From Owenweeksia sp048267305 (lineage in GTDB: Bacteria; Bacteroidota; Bacteroidia; Flavobacteriales; Schleiferiaceae), in NCBI GenBank assembly GCA_048267305.1, contig JBLWXT010000015.1, positions 1-64,000 of the forward strand: a stretch of DNA of 64,000 nt, read 5' to 3'. Below the pieces are notes generated by a model. That model was not told where the DNA came from. It saw only the letters and a list, made by a program, of their open reading frames with translations, and searched no databases. Every line of letters starts with the position of its first letter. The first letter of the stretch is position 1. The position numbers and the translations under genes were made by a program. Shown one piece after another: positions 8,557-17,505 of this stretch.

Positions 8557-8607
8557 AGAAAAATATCAATGTACAGTATACAATCAACATAGTACAATTA
8601 TAGCCCC

Positions 8608-9840
8608 ATGTTCGACATAGACAAATGGCAGGAAATATTCATCACCATCCGTAAAAACAAGTTGCGGACATTCCTTACGGGCTTTAGTGTGGCCTGGGGA
8701 ATTATGATGCTGGTAGTGCTCCTGGCTGCCGGGCAGGGCCTGAAGAATGGCGCTATGTCTGAATTCTTGGCGGATGCCACCAACAGCCTTTGGATAAACG
8801 GTGGACGAACTTCTGTCCCTTACGGGGGATATAAATCCAACAAACCCGTAATACTTAACAATACCGATTACAATACTACCGTTCGCGATAATCCCGATAT
8901 AATAAAGACTTCGGCCAGCCGAAACTTCTGGAATTCACAAATAGTGTACGGTGAAGAGTCTGCAAGCTTTGAAGTGCGCGGTGTGCATCCCGAAAACCAG
9001 TACATGGAAAGCAACGAACTGCTACAGGGGCGCTACATCAATGAACTTGATTTAATTGAACAGCGCAAGGTGGCAGTGCTCGGCCAAAAGGTGGCAGCTG
9101 AGGTGTTTAAGGAAATTCCGCCATTGGGCAAATATGTGCGTGTAAACGGAGTGTTGTTTGAAGTGGTGGGCATTTACTCTGATGCCGGTGGCGATGACGA
9201 GGAAGACAATGTTTACCTTCCGGTGAACGTAGCTCAGAAAACCCTTAGCCAGAAACCCGAGGAGCTTACCCGCATAATAGTGGCCTATGATGAGGATTAT
9301 ACCCTGCAGCAAAGCAAGGCCCTCGAGCAAAAGCTGGTGGCCGATCTGGCGGCAGCCCATGGTTTTGACCCTACCGATAAAAGTGCCCTTCGCATCTGGA
9401 ACCGACAGGAAAATATGAAGGATGTAATTGGTGTGATTAATGGCATTAACATCTTTGTGTGGGTAATTGGCATCTTCACCATTATAGCCGGCATTATTGG
9501 CGTAAGCAACATTATGATGATAGTGGTAAAAGAGCGTACCCGAGAAATAGGAATCCGCAAGGCTTTGGGCGCTACACCGGGTTCTATCATTGGTCTTATA
9601 ATTCAGGAGTCGGTGTTTATTACTACCTTTTCAGGATATGTGGGTTTGGTATTGGGCGTGGGCCTCGTAAGCCTGGCCGGCAGCGGTATTGATCACGACT
9701 TCTTTAAAAACCCCGAAGTAAATTTTCAGATAGCCATGATAACCCTTGGTATATTGATAGTGGCTGGTGCTTTGGCAGGATACTTTCCCGCAAGGAGAGC
9801 CGCCATGATACGGCCTATAGAAGCACTGAGGGAGGAGTAG
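8608..9840 (+). CDS. MacB-like ABC transporter permease (first of two)
   Basis: A 410-residue membrane protein with the MacB_PCD-FtsX layout. An N-terminal helix (residues about 18-40, FLTGFSVAWGIMMLVVLLAAGQG) is followed by a large periplasmic domain to about residue 275, then three C-terminal helices with the FtsX motif KERTREIGIRKALGATPGSI. It ends in FPARRAAMIRPIEALREE, typical of the family. It is about 30% similar by eye to the next gene, with the same start DRDQWQEI/DIDKWQEI, so the two probably form a heterodimer. The substrate is unknown. Confidence 0.9.
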   Translation: MFDIDKWQEIFITIRKNKLRTFLTGFSVAWGIMMLVVLLAAGQGLKNGAMSEFLADATNSLWINGGRTSVPYGGYKSNKPVILNNTDYNTTVRDNPDIIKTSASRNFWNSQIVYGEESASFEVRGVHPENQYMESNELLQGRYINELDLIEQRKVAVLGQKVAAEVFKEIPPLGKYVRVNGVLFEVVGIYSDAGGDDEEDNVYLPVNVAQKTLSQKPEELTRIIVAYDEDYTLQQSKALEQKLVADLAAAHGFDPTDKSALRIWNRQENMKDVIGVINGINIFVWVIGIFTIIAGIIGVSNIMMIVVKERTREIGIRKALGATPGSIIGLIIQESVFITTFSGYVGLVLGVGLVSLAGSGIDHDFFKNPEVNFQIAMITLGILIVAGALAGYFPARRAAMIRPIEALREE

Positions 9841-9851
9841 TGTGGGAAATG

Positions 9852-9914
9852 CGAAGGACGAAATACGAAGGACGAAGGACGAAATACGAAGTACGAAATA
9901 CGAAGTACGAAATA
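9852..9914. repeat. Heptameric tandem repeat (CGAAGGA/CGAAATA/CGAAGTA)
   Basis: Nine consecutive 7-bp units, all beginning CGAA and ending in A, alternate between GGA, ATA and GTA endings. They occupy most of the 105-bp gap between the two permease genes. This is the second heptamer array inside one operon. Confidence 0.96.
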
Positions 9915-9945
9915 TGAACAACAAACAACAAACTACTAACATCTA

Positions 9946-11211
9946 ATGATAGATAGAGACCAATGGCAGGAAATAGGAGCAGTACTGGGACGCAATAAGT
10001 TGCGCACCTTCCTCACGGCCTTTGGTGTGTTTTGGGGAATATTCATGTTGGTGATAATGATGGGCAGCGGACAGGGGCTTATCAATGGTGCCAATGCCGG
10101 GTTTGGAGGTACCGCCACCAATAGCCTGTTTATGTGGACACAAAATACCAGCATGCCCTACAAGGGTTTTAAGAAGGGCCGCAACTTCAATTTTCGCAAT
10201 GATGATGTGGAAGCCCTGAAAGCCGCAGTGCCGGATATTGATGTGATCTCTCCGCGCTGCCAGGCAGGTGGGCATAGAGGCTCCGCCAATATTAGCAGAG
10301 GCGTAAAAACCGGAGCCTTTGGTATCTATGGCGATTATCCTGAGCTGGTACGTATTCAGCCCATGACCATATTGCAAGGGCGCTTTTTAAATGATGACGA
10401 CCTTAAGGAAAGAAGGAAAATATGTGTAATTGGAACTGAAGTTTACAATGGCCTTTACAATCCCGGAGAAGAAGTGATTGGCACCTATATACAGGCACAG
10501 GGAATAAACTATAAAGTGGTTGGCCTTTTTAAAGCCGTGTCTGATGATGCCCGTAGATCAGAAGAGCAGGAGAAGTCCATTTTTATTCCCCTAACCACCT
10601 TTCAGCGGGCTTACGCCTGGGGCGATATTATTGGATGGTTTAGTGTAACCTCCAAACCCAATGTTCCCGTTTCTGAAGTGGGTGAGCAAATGAAAGCCGT
10701 ATTGCGCGAGCGCCATAAAGTACATCCTGAAGATGAGATGGCCTTTGGCAGCTGGAATATGGAGGAAAACTTTAATCGCATGATGTCTCTGCTTACCGGT
10801 ATTAGTATGCTTTCGCTGATAGTGGGTACCCTTACCTTATTGGCTGGAGCCATTGGCGTATCCAACATCATGCTGGTAATAGTAAAAGAGCGCACTAGAG
10901 AGTTTGGCGTGCGAAGAGCACTCGGGGCAACCCCTTGGTCTATTATGAAACAGGTTATTATGGAGTCTGTGGTATTAACGGTAGCTGCGGGCGTACTGGG
11001 CATAATTTGTGGCGTGTGGACCATGGAAGGCGTGGCCTGGGCTATGAATCAGTTTTCGGATGAATCGGGCTTCTTTAGAAACCCCGGGGTGGAACTTCCC
11101 ATTGTATTGACATCACTTGGCATTTTAGTTTTGGCGGGTATTTTAGCAGGGCTTATTCCCGCAAGGCGAGCCGTGGAAGTAAGACCTGTGGAAGCCCTCC
11201 GTTACGAATAA
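9946..11211 (+). CDS. MacB-like ABC transporter permease (second of two)
   Basis: A 421-residue paralogue of the preceding permease with the same order: N-terminal helix, long periplasmic MacB_PCD domain (about residues 45-285), then three helices with KERTREFGVRRALGATPWSI and the C-terminal IPARRAVEVRPVEALRYE. It is complete and followed after 47 bp by the membrane fusion protein gene. With the ATPase it would form a Type VII ABC exporter core. Confidence 0.9.
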   Translation: MIDRDQWQEIGAVLGRNKLRTFLTAFGVFWGIFMLVIMMGSGQGLINGANAGFGGTATNSLFMWTQNTSMPYKGFKKGRNFNFRNDDVEALKAAVPDIDVISPRCQAGGHRGSANISRGVKTGAFGIYGDYPELVRIQPMTILQGRFLNDDDLKERRKICVIGTEVYNGLYNPGEEVIGTYIQAQGINYKVVGLFKAVSDDARRSEEQEKSIFIPLTTFQRAYAWGDIIGWFSVTSKPNVPVSEVGEQMKAVLRERHKVHPEDEMAFGSWNMEENFNRMMSLLTGISMLSLIVGTLTLLAGAIGVSNIMLVIVKERTREFGVRRALGATPWSIMKQVIMESVVLTVAAGVLGIICGVWTMEGVAWAMNQFSDESGFFRNPGVELPIVLTSLGILVLAGILAGLIPARRAVEVRPVEALRYE

Positions 11212-11226
11212 AGAAAAAACAATAAT

Positions 11227-11240
11227 CCCGCTATAGCGGG
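11227..11240. repeat. Perfect 14-bp palindrome
   Basis: CCCGCTATAGCGGG is a perfect palindrome in the 47-bp gap between the second permease gene and the membrane fusion gene. It may be a hairpin that tunes expression of the downstream gene or a fragment of a repeat. No T-tract follows, so it is not a terminator. Confidence 0.6.
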
Positions 11241-11258
11241 GAAAACAAACCATTATTA

Positions 11259-12347
11259 ATGAAGCGTTTTTTTAGAATCCTCCTTTTCGTTGTAATCCTT
11301 GGCATATTTGGTTACACCTTGTTCTACCTCTTCCAAAAGTCGCAAAAGGCACCTGAGGTGTATGGCACCGAAACACCCTTTTATGGCGATGTAATTAATA
11401 AGTCCGTTGCCACGGGAAGTATTATCCCCCGTGAGGAAGTGATTATTAAACCACAGGTGAGCGGCATTATAACGGAGGTTTATCTGGAGGCCGGAACGCT
11501 GGTAAAGGCAGGGCAGGAGATTGCCAGAATACAGGTGATACCTGATATGGTTTCCTTAAACAATGCAGAGAACAGGGTGGAAGTGGCGCGCCTCTCCATG
11601 AGCAATTCCAAACTGGATTACGACCGCAATGAGAAACTTCACAAAAACAATGTGATTAGCAGCAGCGAGTTTCAGCGATTTGAACTGGCCTACCGCAATG
11701 CTCAGCAAGAGTTGGAAGCCGCTCAGGATAACTTACAAATTGTGCGCGAAGGTGCCAGCAAAAAAAAGGGAAGTGCCGCCCTCAATGTGGTAAAAGCCAC
11801 CGTTTCGGGGATGGTGCTGGATGTTCCCGTAAAAGTGGGAAACCAGGTAATTGAGAGCAACAACTTTAATGAAGGAACTACTATCGCCAGCATTGCCGAT
11901 ATGAAAGACCTGATTTTTGAAGGTAAGATTGACGAATCTGAAGTGGGCAAGATTAAGGAAGGCATGGACATTCTACTGACAGTGGGAGCCATAGAAAATA
12001 AACAGTTTAATGCCCGTTTGGAGTATATCTCCCCAAAAGGGGTGGAGGAAAACGGAGCCATACAGTTTGTAATAAAAGCCAAAGTGCTATTGGACTCAGC
12101 CGACTTTATACGTGCAGGCTACAGCGCCAATGCAGATATCGTGCTATCTCGTAAAGACTCTGTGCTCAGCATTAAGGAAAAACTGCTCCAGTTTGAAGAT
12201 GGCAAGCCCTACGTAGAGGTAGCCACAGGCGACCAACAATTCGAAAGACGCGAAGTAAAGCTCGGCCTCTCTGATGGTATAAACGTAGAAGTGCTGGAAG
12301 GCGTGGATGCCGATACCGAGATTAAGATCTGGAATCAGGCGAAGTAG
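11259..12347 (+). CDS. MacA-like periplasmic membrane fusion protein (HlyD/RND-MFP family)
   Basis: A 362-residue adaptor anchored by an N-terminal hydrophobic segment (residues 4-25). The order is lipoyl/barrel half-motif (SGIITEVYLEAGTLVKAGQEIARI), alpha-helical hairpin (about residues 100-160), second lipoyl half (ATVSGMVLDVPVKVGNQV), then beta-barrel and membrane-proximal domains. It is expected to link the MacB-like pair to an outer-membrane channel, but no TolC-like gene is present nearby. Last gene of the operon. Confidence 0.9.
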   Translation: MKRFFRILLFVVILGIFGYTLFYLFQKSQKAPEVYGTETPFYGDVINKSVATGSIIPREEVIIKPQVSGIITEVYLEAGTLVKAGQEIARIQVIPDMVSLNNAENRVEVARLSMSNSKLDYDRNEKLHKNNVISSSEFQRFELAYRNAQQELEAAQDNLQIVREGASKKKGSAALNVVKATVSGMVLDVPVKVGNQVIESNNFNEGTTIASIADMKDLIFEGKIDESEVGKIKEGMDILLTVGAIENKQFNARLEYISPKGVEENGAIQFVIKAKVLLDSADFIRAGYSANADIVLSRKDSVLSIKEKLLQFEDGKPYVEVATGDQQFERREVKLGLSDGINVEVLEGVDADTEIKIWNQAK

Positions 12348-12371
12348 GGGGTTGACGTTTCGGCCAACCCC
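12348..12371 (+). terminator. Possible hairpin terminator after the export operon
   Basis: GGGGTTG at 12348-12354 pairs with CAACCCC at 12365-12371 across a 10-nt loop, starting 1 bp after the stop. Only GTTT follows, so the T-tract is poor. The hairpin lies between convergent genes. Confidence 0.4.
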
Positions 12372-12391
12372 GTTTGCTATCGTACCATCCT

Positions 12392-12841
12392 TTACTGTGG
12401 TGCAGCAATTTTCTTAGCTACCTTATTTTGTAATAAATACAAATTGATGGTAGAAAGTAAAATTACGCTAATGGCGATGTACACCAGCAGCCATTTGGGT
12501 TCAACCCTTAAAAAGTACTCCGCCAATAATGCGCCTACCATGGTTAGCAAACCGCCAAGGTTTACCAGTTTGCCAAGTTGTGGATATGGCACCTTTAGCG
12601 CCAGCTTATTTTTCAATAAGGTATATAGGGCAGTGGTAAAATATCCAAGCACTACAAAGAGAAGTACAATCCCGGTTGAAATCCGAAAGAATGTAGGATC
12701 GATGCCTAAGGGTTTGGCCATTTCTATAAATGCGTTTACTGATATTTCCCAACCGGTTAACTTAGATATAACGAAGCGAGACAAAACCAGTCCCATGGCT
12801 AAATTGGTAGTAAATAATACGATTCGGATAAATTTATTCAT
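12392..12841 (-). CDS. Small DoxX-like integral membrane protein of unknown function
   Basis: A 149-residue protein with four hydrophobic segments (about residues 5-25, 55-78, 90-110 and 117-137) separated by short loops, ending in KVAKKIAAPQ. The four-helix layout and the conserved-looking KLTGWE near the first helix recall DoxX/DUF417-like membrane proteins, but I cannot assign a family firmly. It stands alone, converging on the exporter operon. Confidence 0.6.
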   Translation of the reverse strand: MNKFIRIVLFTTNLAMGLVLSRFVISKLTGWEISVNAFIEMAKPLGIDPTFFRISTGIVLLFVVLGYFTTALYTLLKNKLALKVPYPQLGKLVNLGGLLTMVGALLAEYFLRVEPKWLLVYIAISVILLSTINLYLLQNKVAKKIAAPQ

Positions 12842-13056
12842 TGTTATGTTTTTGTTTATGCCACTTAATAATTTGACGATTCTGGAATAAAAGGCATGAA
12901 TGTAGCCCCGTCAATATTTAGCAGGCCATTTTAATGAAAGGGTGGATTACAACGGCTTTTTTAAATCTCATAAGCTCCCTTTCCTATTATGCCTTTATTG
13001 ACAATACAAAGGTGAGGCAGGAGTGTTAGATGGAATTGGCAATAAAGTTCAATGAA

Positions 13057-13923
13057 CTATTCATTTGGTTCATTTCCGGCAGAAAGCCTGTTTTGATCGC
13101 GGTAAGTGAGGGCAGAAATACCATTCTTCTTTTTAAAGGCCTTGGCAAAATTAGTGGCGTACTCAAAACCAACCTCAAAACATATTTCACTTACTGACAG
13201 GCTGGTTTGAGTCAATAAAACTTCTGCCTTCTCCAGTTTTTTGAGGTTCATGTAATTGGCTGGGCTATTGTTGTAAGTGGCTTTAAACTGCCTCTTAAAC
13301 GATGACAGGCTCAGGCCTCCCAGACTGGCCAAATCCTCCACAGAGATGTTGGAATAGGTGTGCTTCTCAATAAGTTGCTTGAAATTAATTTGGCGGGGCG
13401 AAAACAAATCGGAGATTAAATCAGCTACTGATTGTGCATTTCTGCCTTTTAGCAAAAGCAGTATCAGTTCTTTAATCTTCAATGACAACAGCTCTTTGGT
13501 TACCAGTTCAGGATTTTCAAAGTAGAAATCAAGACTTGCAATAAAGTGATCTATCACACTTTTATTGGCAAATTTCACCGCGTATTCCTTTTGCTTGCTC
13601 TCCTTTAAGAAGGTGGGAATATCGTTTTTGTAGATATCCCTGAGGACATCATAATGCAGGTGTATGGCATATACCTCACTTTGGGTATCTACATTATTTC
13701 TAACATATTCATTAAAGTAGGTTCCGCACCGTAGCAAAACACTTTCATGGGCACCCATACTTACGGTTTCGTTTACCGAAACCACATTGGAATCTCCATT
13801 TTTGGTGTACAGAAAACAAGCTGAATCGCCAAACACAGCCTTCATTCGATGCGGATGTTTAAACAGTATTCTCTCAAACACCGCTTTCTCATTAATATCA
13901 AAATGCTTTCTGTCTATTATCAA
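13057..13923 (-). CDS. AraC-family transcriptional regulator
   Basis: A 288-residue regulator. The C-terminal 100 residues hold two helix-turn-helix units typical of AraC/XylS (ISVEDLASLGGLSLSSFKRQFKATYNNSPANYM and SVSEICFEVGFEYATNFAKAFKKKNGISALTYR). The N-terminal half is a cupin-like sensing domain (residues about 20-140). The only usable start is TTG at 13923, since an in-frame stop lies just upstream and the next Met is internal. It resembles ExsA/YesN-type AraC proteins of Bacteroidota with a Gln/Asn-poor linker. Its target may be the small membrane gene next to it, but this is inference. Confidence 0.9.
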   Translation of the reverse strand: MIIDRKHFDINEKAVFERILFKHPHRMKAVFGDSACFLYTKNGDSNVVSVNETVSMGAHESVLLRCGTYFNEYVRNNVDTQSEVYAIHLHYDVLRDIYKNDIPTFLKESKQKEYAVKFANKSVIDHFIASLDFYFENPELVTKELLSLKIKELILLLLKGRNAQSVADLISDLFSPRQINFKQLIEKHTYSNISVEDLASLGGLSLSSFKRQFKATYNNSPANYMNLKKLEKAEVLLTQTSLSVSEICFEVGFEYATNFAKAFKKKNGISALTYRDQNRLSAGNEPNE

Positions 13924-14074
13924 TGTGGTGTTTTTTAACCTGCCTTAAATCTAGAGTATTTTACTGTAGGCTTAACATGCCAATGGATGGGTGGAAGTAT
14001 AGGAAGGCATTGAGCAGATAATGAAATTAGTATTTGAAATCTAAGGAAGCAGAACCCTAAGCCAAATAAAAGTG

Positions 14075-14485
14075 CTATTTGGCCAGAACCATTTTCCAAT
14101 CTTTATGCTCGTTCAAAAAATGTTCAAATGTATCAATGGCTTCGGTGGCTTGGCACTCCACTGACCAATCTCTATTCTCCTCTGTTCTTAAGTTTCTCGG
14201 TTTATTGTGGTAGGTGAACGTCACTACTTGTATCATCTGTTCATAGCTTACATGAAGCGTTTTGGTATAATTAATCCTCCCGTCCACAGGAATCGAGATT
14301 AAAAGACTGTATAATGAGGTTCCTCCGTAGAGCTTGGTAGAATGTCCTTGTTTAATAATGTGTTGCACAAGATGCTTGATGGGTTTAAGGCTGGACCCTT
14401 GTTTAACTAGGCTTTCATAGAAACCAAAAATTCTGTTCCAATTCTCTGTTAACTGATCTTTGGTTATCGTAGCGCCTTCGTTCAT
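14075..14485 (-). CDS. Hypothetical protein, last gene of the ArsR operon
   Basis: A 136-residue soluble protein I do not recognise. It is rich in aromatic and polar residues with no signal peptide or membrane helix. The C-terminal half (YEQMIQVVTFTYHNK... WSVECQATEAIDTFEHFLNEHKDW) looks like an alpha/beta fold. It is 24 bp from the preceding lipoprotein gene on the same strand and so probably shares the operon transcript. Confidence 0.6.
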   Translation of the reverse strand: MNEGATITKDQLTENWNRIFGFYESLVKQGSSLKPIKHLVQHIIKQGHSTKLYGGTSLYSLLISIPVDGRINYTKTLHVSYEQMIQVVTFTYHNKPRNLRTEENRDWSVECQATEAIDTFEHFLNEHKDWKMVLAK

Positions 14486-14509
14486 TTTATTTCTTGGGTT
14501 TTTTCAACT

Positions 14510-15109
14510 TTAGTGACGAGCCCAAATCAATCTTATTTCCTTTCCTAATATGCTTTGAAGATCCCCAACGATGCGGTTAAGATCATCTTCTTTTTGGGAG
14601 GGGTTAATAATTTCCAGTTCATATTTGGAGAATCCTTGAGTCATTTTGTAATCCAAATCATTTAGGCTTGTGTTGCTATTACAACAAGAAGAAACAAAGG
14701 ATAAATCATTAAAAGACGAATGAGAGGCGTTATCCATGGCTTCCTGCCAATATTCAATTTCAATCTCCTGTCCACATAGATTACACGCAACCGATTCAAA
14801 ATTTTCACCTGCATCTTTAAACTGTATATCCTTAGTTAAAATTGACCTGATTTCATTTTGAGGGTATTCCTCGGCTAAATATTGTATTGCTTTTTTCTGT
14901 TGCTCGTCTGTCGGCTCGAAAGCAGGTTCAGTTGGGACGATCCTCAATTTATTTGATGAGAAAGTTGATGATTCAGGCTTGTAAATTATTTCAAATTTAC
15001 CCTCGGTTTTAGTTTCCGTCATATTATCAGGATTTTTATGTGCTCCACAGGCAAAGAGCATGTGGGTGACTATTAGCAGAATAATTGTTCTAATCATGAT
15101 TGAATGCAT
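14510..15109 (-). CDS. Hypothetical lipoprotein
   Basis: A 199-residue protein with a lipoprotein signal (hydrophobic residues 5-19, lipobox LFAC with Cys21). The mature part contains a CxxC pair in VACNLCGQE and a CC in FVSSCCNSN, which could bind a metal or form disulfides. The family is unknown. Possible starts are the ATG at 15109 or 15097; both leave the signal peptide intact. It lies between the DUF4256 gene and a small hypothetical gene in the same run. Confidence 0.6.
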   Translation of the reverse strand: MHSIMIRTIILLIVTHMLFACGAHKNPDNMTETKTEGKFEIIYKPESSTFSSNKLRIVPTEPAFEPTDEQQKKAIQYLAEEYPQNEIRSILTKDIQFKDAGENFESVACNLCGQEIEIEYWQEAMDNASHSSFNDLSFVSSCCNSNTSLNDLDYKMTQGFSKYELEIINPSQKEDDLNRIVGDLQSILGKEIRLIWARH

Positions 15110-15134
15110 AGATCTGTAAAGTAACTGCCTAAAA

Positions 15135-15698
15135 TCAAACCCTCACCATTCCTCTAAATCCCCTGGCTCCATAATAAGATTCTGCACCATTGTGGTAAAT
15201 GAATACGGTATCAAAGCGGTAATCGCCAAATAGGGCACCGCCCAGCTTTCTTATTTTAGGAGGGGTTTCCACCCAGCTGGAGGTTTTGGCATCGAAGTTC
15301 CCCAGTTGCTGTAGCTGTTGGTATTGCCCGGTGTTTAATATTTCAATGCCCATTTCTTCCGCCATGTTAATGGCGCTGTTGGCGGGTTTAAACTTCTTTC
15401 TTGATTCCAGGGCTTCGTGGTCGTAGCAAACGCTTCTCCGGCCTTTGGGGCTTTCGGGGCAGCAATCGTAAAAAATGTATTCACCTGTTTCGGTGTCGTG
15501 ATCAACAACATCTGGCTCACCACCTGTGCTTTCCATTTGGTTTAGCGACCAAAGCTTAGTGGGGTTGGCATTTAGTTTTTCCTCTACTTTGCTCCATTCC
15601 AAACCTTCATGGCGTTGTGCGTTTTTTGCAAAACGGGCCTTCAATGTTTTGAGAAGTGCTTCACTCTCTTCGGCTGACAGCTTCATTTTATTGGTCAT
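15135..15698 (-). CDS. DUF4256 domain-containing protein
   Basis: A 187-residue soluble protein that matches the DUF4256 family along its whole length: ALLKTLKARFAKNAQRHEGLEW at the start, ESTGGEPDVV, DCCPESPKGRRSVCYD in the middle, and the C-terminal GALFGDYRFDTVFIYHNGAESYYGARGFRG. The function of this family is unknown. It often sits beside YdeI, SRPBCC and DoxX genes as it does here. The gap to the YdeI-like gene is 18 bp. Confidence 0.88.
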   Translation of the reverse strand: MTNKMKLSAEESEALLKTLKARFAKNAQRHEGLEWSKVEEKLNANPTKLWSLNQMESTGGEPDVVDHDTETGEYIFYDCCPESPKGRRSVCYDHEALESRKKFKPANSAINMAEEMGIEILNTGQYQQLQQLGNFDAKTSSWVETPPKIRKLGGALFGDYRFDTVFIYHNGAESYYGARGFRGMVRV

Positions 15699-15716
15699 TT
15701 TAAAATGTGTTAGAGA

Positions 15717-16295
15717 CTAATCGTTCAATCCCTTTCCGGCCATAATTTGAGGAATATACTTCTCCACTCTGGCCTCTCTGGTTTTGGATTGTTTGGCTCC
15801 CGAAAAATACAGAAGATATCCTCTCTGACGACCAGGCGTTAAAGCTTCAAAGGCTTTTTTTAGTTCAGGCATGGCGTCCAGTTTGTCTTTAAACTCCTCT
15901 GCCATGGCGAAGTCTTTGGTCTTTTTCATTTCCACTTTAAGGCCGGCCTTTTCCACTTCTATAGCTTCAAAAATGTAAGCTTTTAGGATGGCTTCAAACT
16001 CCTCTATTTCCTCCAGACAACTAAAGCGCATCTGCCGTGCTGACTGTACGTTTTCGGTTTGCTGAGTAAGCATTTTCTCAGAGTCTTTCAGTAAAGCTCC
16101 TTTATGAAAAAGTACTGCACAATATTCCTTAAACCCATGTATGAGCACTACATTATTGCCATTTAGGGTATAGCATGGCTTGCCCCATTTCAATTCCTCC
16201 GTAAGTCCACAATCCAGGAGTATGGATCTTAACTTTTTATATTCCTGTTGCCATTGGGAGGGCTTGTCAAAGAAAAAGCTGATGTCTTTAATCAT
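15717..16295 (-). CDS. YdeI/OmpD-associated family protein (DUF1801 plus YdeI helix domain)
   Basis: A 192-residue cytoplasmic protein. The N-terminal DUF1801-like domain (EELKWGKPCYTLNGNNVVLIHGFKEYCAVLFHKGALL, residues about 33-70) is followed by the helical YdeI C-terminal domain with LKKAFEALTPGRQRGYLLYFSGAKQSKTREARVEKYIPQI, the usual family signature. Its role is unclear; relatives have been linked to antimicrobial-peptide response. It sits in the ArsR operon with a 9-bp gap to the DoxX gene. Confidence 0.88.
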   Translation of the reverse strand: MIKDISFFFDKPSQWQQEYKKLRSILLDCGLTEELKWGKPCYTLNGNNVVLIHGFKEYCAVLFHKGALLKDSEKMLTQQTENVQSARQMRFSCLEEIEEFEAILKAYIFEAIEVEKAGLKVEMKKTKDFAMAEEFKDKLDAMPELKKAFEALTPGRQRGYLLYFSGAKQSKTREARVEKYIPQIMAGKGLND

Positions 16296-16304
16296 GGTTT
16301 GGAG

Positions 16305-16685
16305 TTATGAATTAGCTACTACTTTTCTACTCGAAGGTCTGAAATACCATGATAAGATTGCGAGAACCAAAAGTAGGGAAGGGCCAAAAAGTTCTGTTGC
16401 GCCATGGCTATTTGCTAGATGAGAAATAATTGCTCCAGACATGGCAAAGAAAAAGCCCGCATAGGCCCATTCTTTTAACATTGGAGTTTTGGGTATCAGG
16501 ATGGCTATAACGCCTAAAATTTTCCACCAGCCGATTAGTGTCATTAAGTAAAGAGGGTAGCCGAGGCTATTGAAGTTAATTACTTCCTCATCCATTTTAA
16601 TGAGCTGTACTATTCCGGTGGAGGTCATGCCCAGAGCCAGCCAAACGGTGGCGATCCAGTAAATGATTTTGTTTCTTTTTTTCAT
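16305..16685 (-). CDS. DoxX family membrane protein
   Basis: A 126-residue protein with four hydrophobic segments (residues about 8-27, 45-65, 72-90 and 98-116) and the family pattern LIGWWKILGVIAILIPKTPMLKEWAYAGFFFAMSGAIISHLA. DoxX-like proteins of this size are frequent partners of ArsR-SRPBCC pairs in Bacteroidota. The exact reaction, if any, is unknown. Confidence 0.85.
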   Translation of the reverse strand: MKKRNKIIYWIATVWLALGMTSTGIVQLIKMDEEVINFNSLGYPLYLMTLIGWWKILGVIAILIPKTPMLKEWAYAGFFFAMSGAIISHLANSHGATELFGPSLLLVLAILSWYFRPSSRKVVANS

Positions 16686-16696
16686 GATGGTTTTAA

Positions 16697-17173
16697 TTAT
16701 TGGTTAGGCTGTTTTAAATTATTTACAACTTCCTGTAATCTGTTGTGGGCCATATTTATTCCTTGAGCAAAAGGTAACTGCAACATTTGATTTCGGTAAG
16801 TCACAGATTTGTAAACTATGTGCATGTGGAGTTTACTGGTGTTATCAGAGAGTTTGATGAATTCCAAAAACTCCAGTTGAACGGGGAAAGGAGAGTTCTC
16901 CATTTCAAAGGTTCGAGTGATTTTTTGGTTAAGCTCAAATTCATGGATGGTTCCGTTGAATCCGTGTTTGTTTCCTCTTGGGTCAGTGGTTACAAATTGC
17001 CAGCTGCCGTGTTTTTTGTTTTCAAGCTTCAGCACTTTAGTTCCCATCCATTGCTCCACAATTTCAGGTTCTATATAAGCTTTAAACAGCAACTCCACAG
17101 GCAGATCAAATTCCCTTGTAATTACCAATTCTTGTTTGCCCTCTTCTGCATTAACCTTTGTTTTTGGCTCCAT
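16697..17173 (-). CDS. SRPBCC / AHSA1-like protein
   Basis: A 158-residue soluble protein of the START/Bet v1-like fold. The motif ITREFDLPVELLFKAYIEPEIVEQWMG (residues about 17-43) is the standard start of AHSA1-like proteins, followed by GSWQFV and NGTIHEFELNQKITRTFEM. Such proteins bind hydrophobic ligands in a central cavity. The gene follows the ArsR gene by 6 bp, a conserved pairing in which the repressor controls the SRPBCC gene. Confidence 0.9.
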   Translation of the reverse strand: MEPKTKVNAEEGKQELVITREFDLPVELLFKAYIEPEIVEQWMGTKVLKLENKKHGSWQFVTTDPRGNKHGFNGTIHEFELNQKITRTFEMENSPFPVQLEFLEFIKLSDNTSKLHMHIVYKSVTYRNQMLQLPFAQGINMAHNRLQEVVNNLKQPNQ

Positions 17174-17179
17174 ATTTAC

Positions 17180-17503
17180 TTATTTCTTTGATTCATAGTT
17201 TTTCATAACCTCCTCTAGCTTATTGAACCTTTCGTCCCACATTTGGCGGAAAGGCTCAATAAAATCAGCTATCTCCTTAAGCTTAGTAGGGTTTAGGTGG
17301 TAGTGAATCTCCCTCCCGTTCTGTTCTTGTTTCAATAAATCGCATTGAGTGAGAATTTGAATGTGCTTGGAAATGGTTTGCCTGGAGGACTCAAATTTTT
17401 CAGCAATAGCTGTGGGGGTCATCGCCTGTAAGGCAACTAAAGTGAGTATGGCCCTGCGGGTAGGGTCGGCAATAGCCTGAAATACATCTCGTCTTAATTC
17501 CAT
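17180..17503 (-). CDS. ArsR-family winged-helix transcriptional repressor
   Basis: A 107-residue regulator with the ArsR/SmtB HTH: VFQAIADPTRRAILTLVALQAMTPTAIAEKFESSRQTISKHIQIL. It has no Cys metal-binding pairs (ELNVCDLC-type), so it is unlikely to sense arsenic; it belongs to the SRPBCC-associated group. It heads a same-strand run of seven genes with gaps of 6-25 bp. Inverted repeats ACTGCA...TGCAGT overlap its own promoter, which predicts autoregulation. Confidence 0.92.
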   Translation of the reverse strand: MELRRDVFQAIADPTRRAILTLVALQAMTPTAIAEKFESSRQTISKHIQILTQCDLLKQEQNGREIHYHLNPTKLKEIADFIEPFRQMWDERFNKLEEVMKNYESKK

Positions 17504-17505
17504 AC

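Noticed and set aside
8511..9914. CRISPR-like arrays
   Set aside because: The units are 7 bp and contiguous, with no spacers and no cas genes nearby.
12392..17503. The ArsR-SRPBCC-DoxX-YdeI-DUF4256 cluster as a new system
   Set aside because: This association is common in Bacteroidota and Firmicutes genomes. I kept only the promoter/operator arrangement as a finding.
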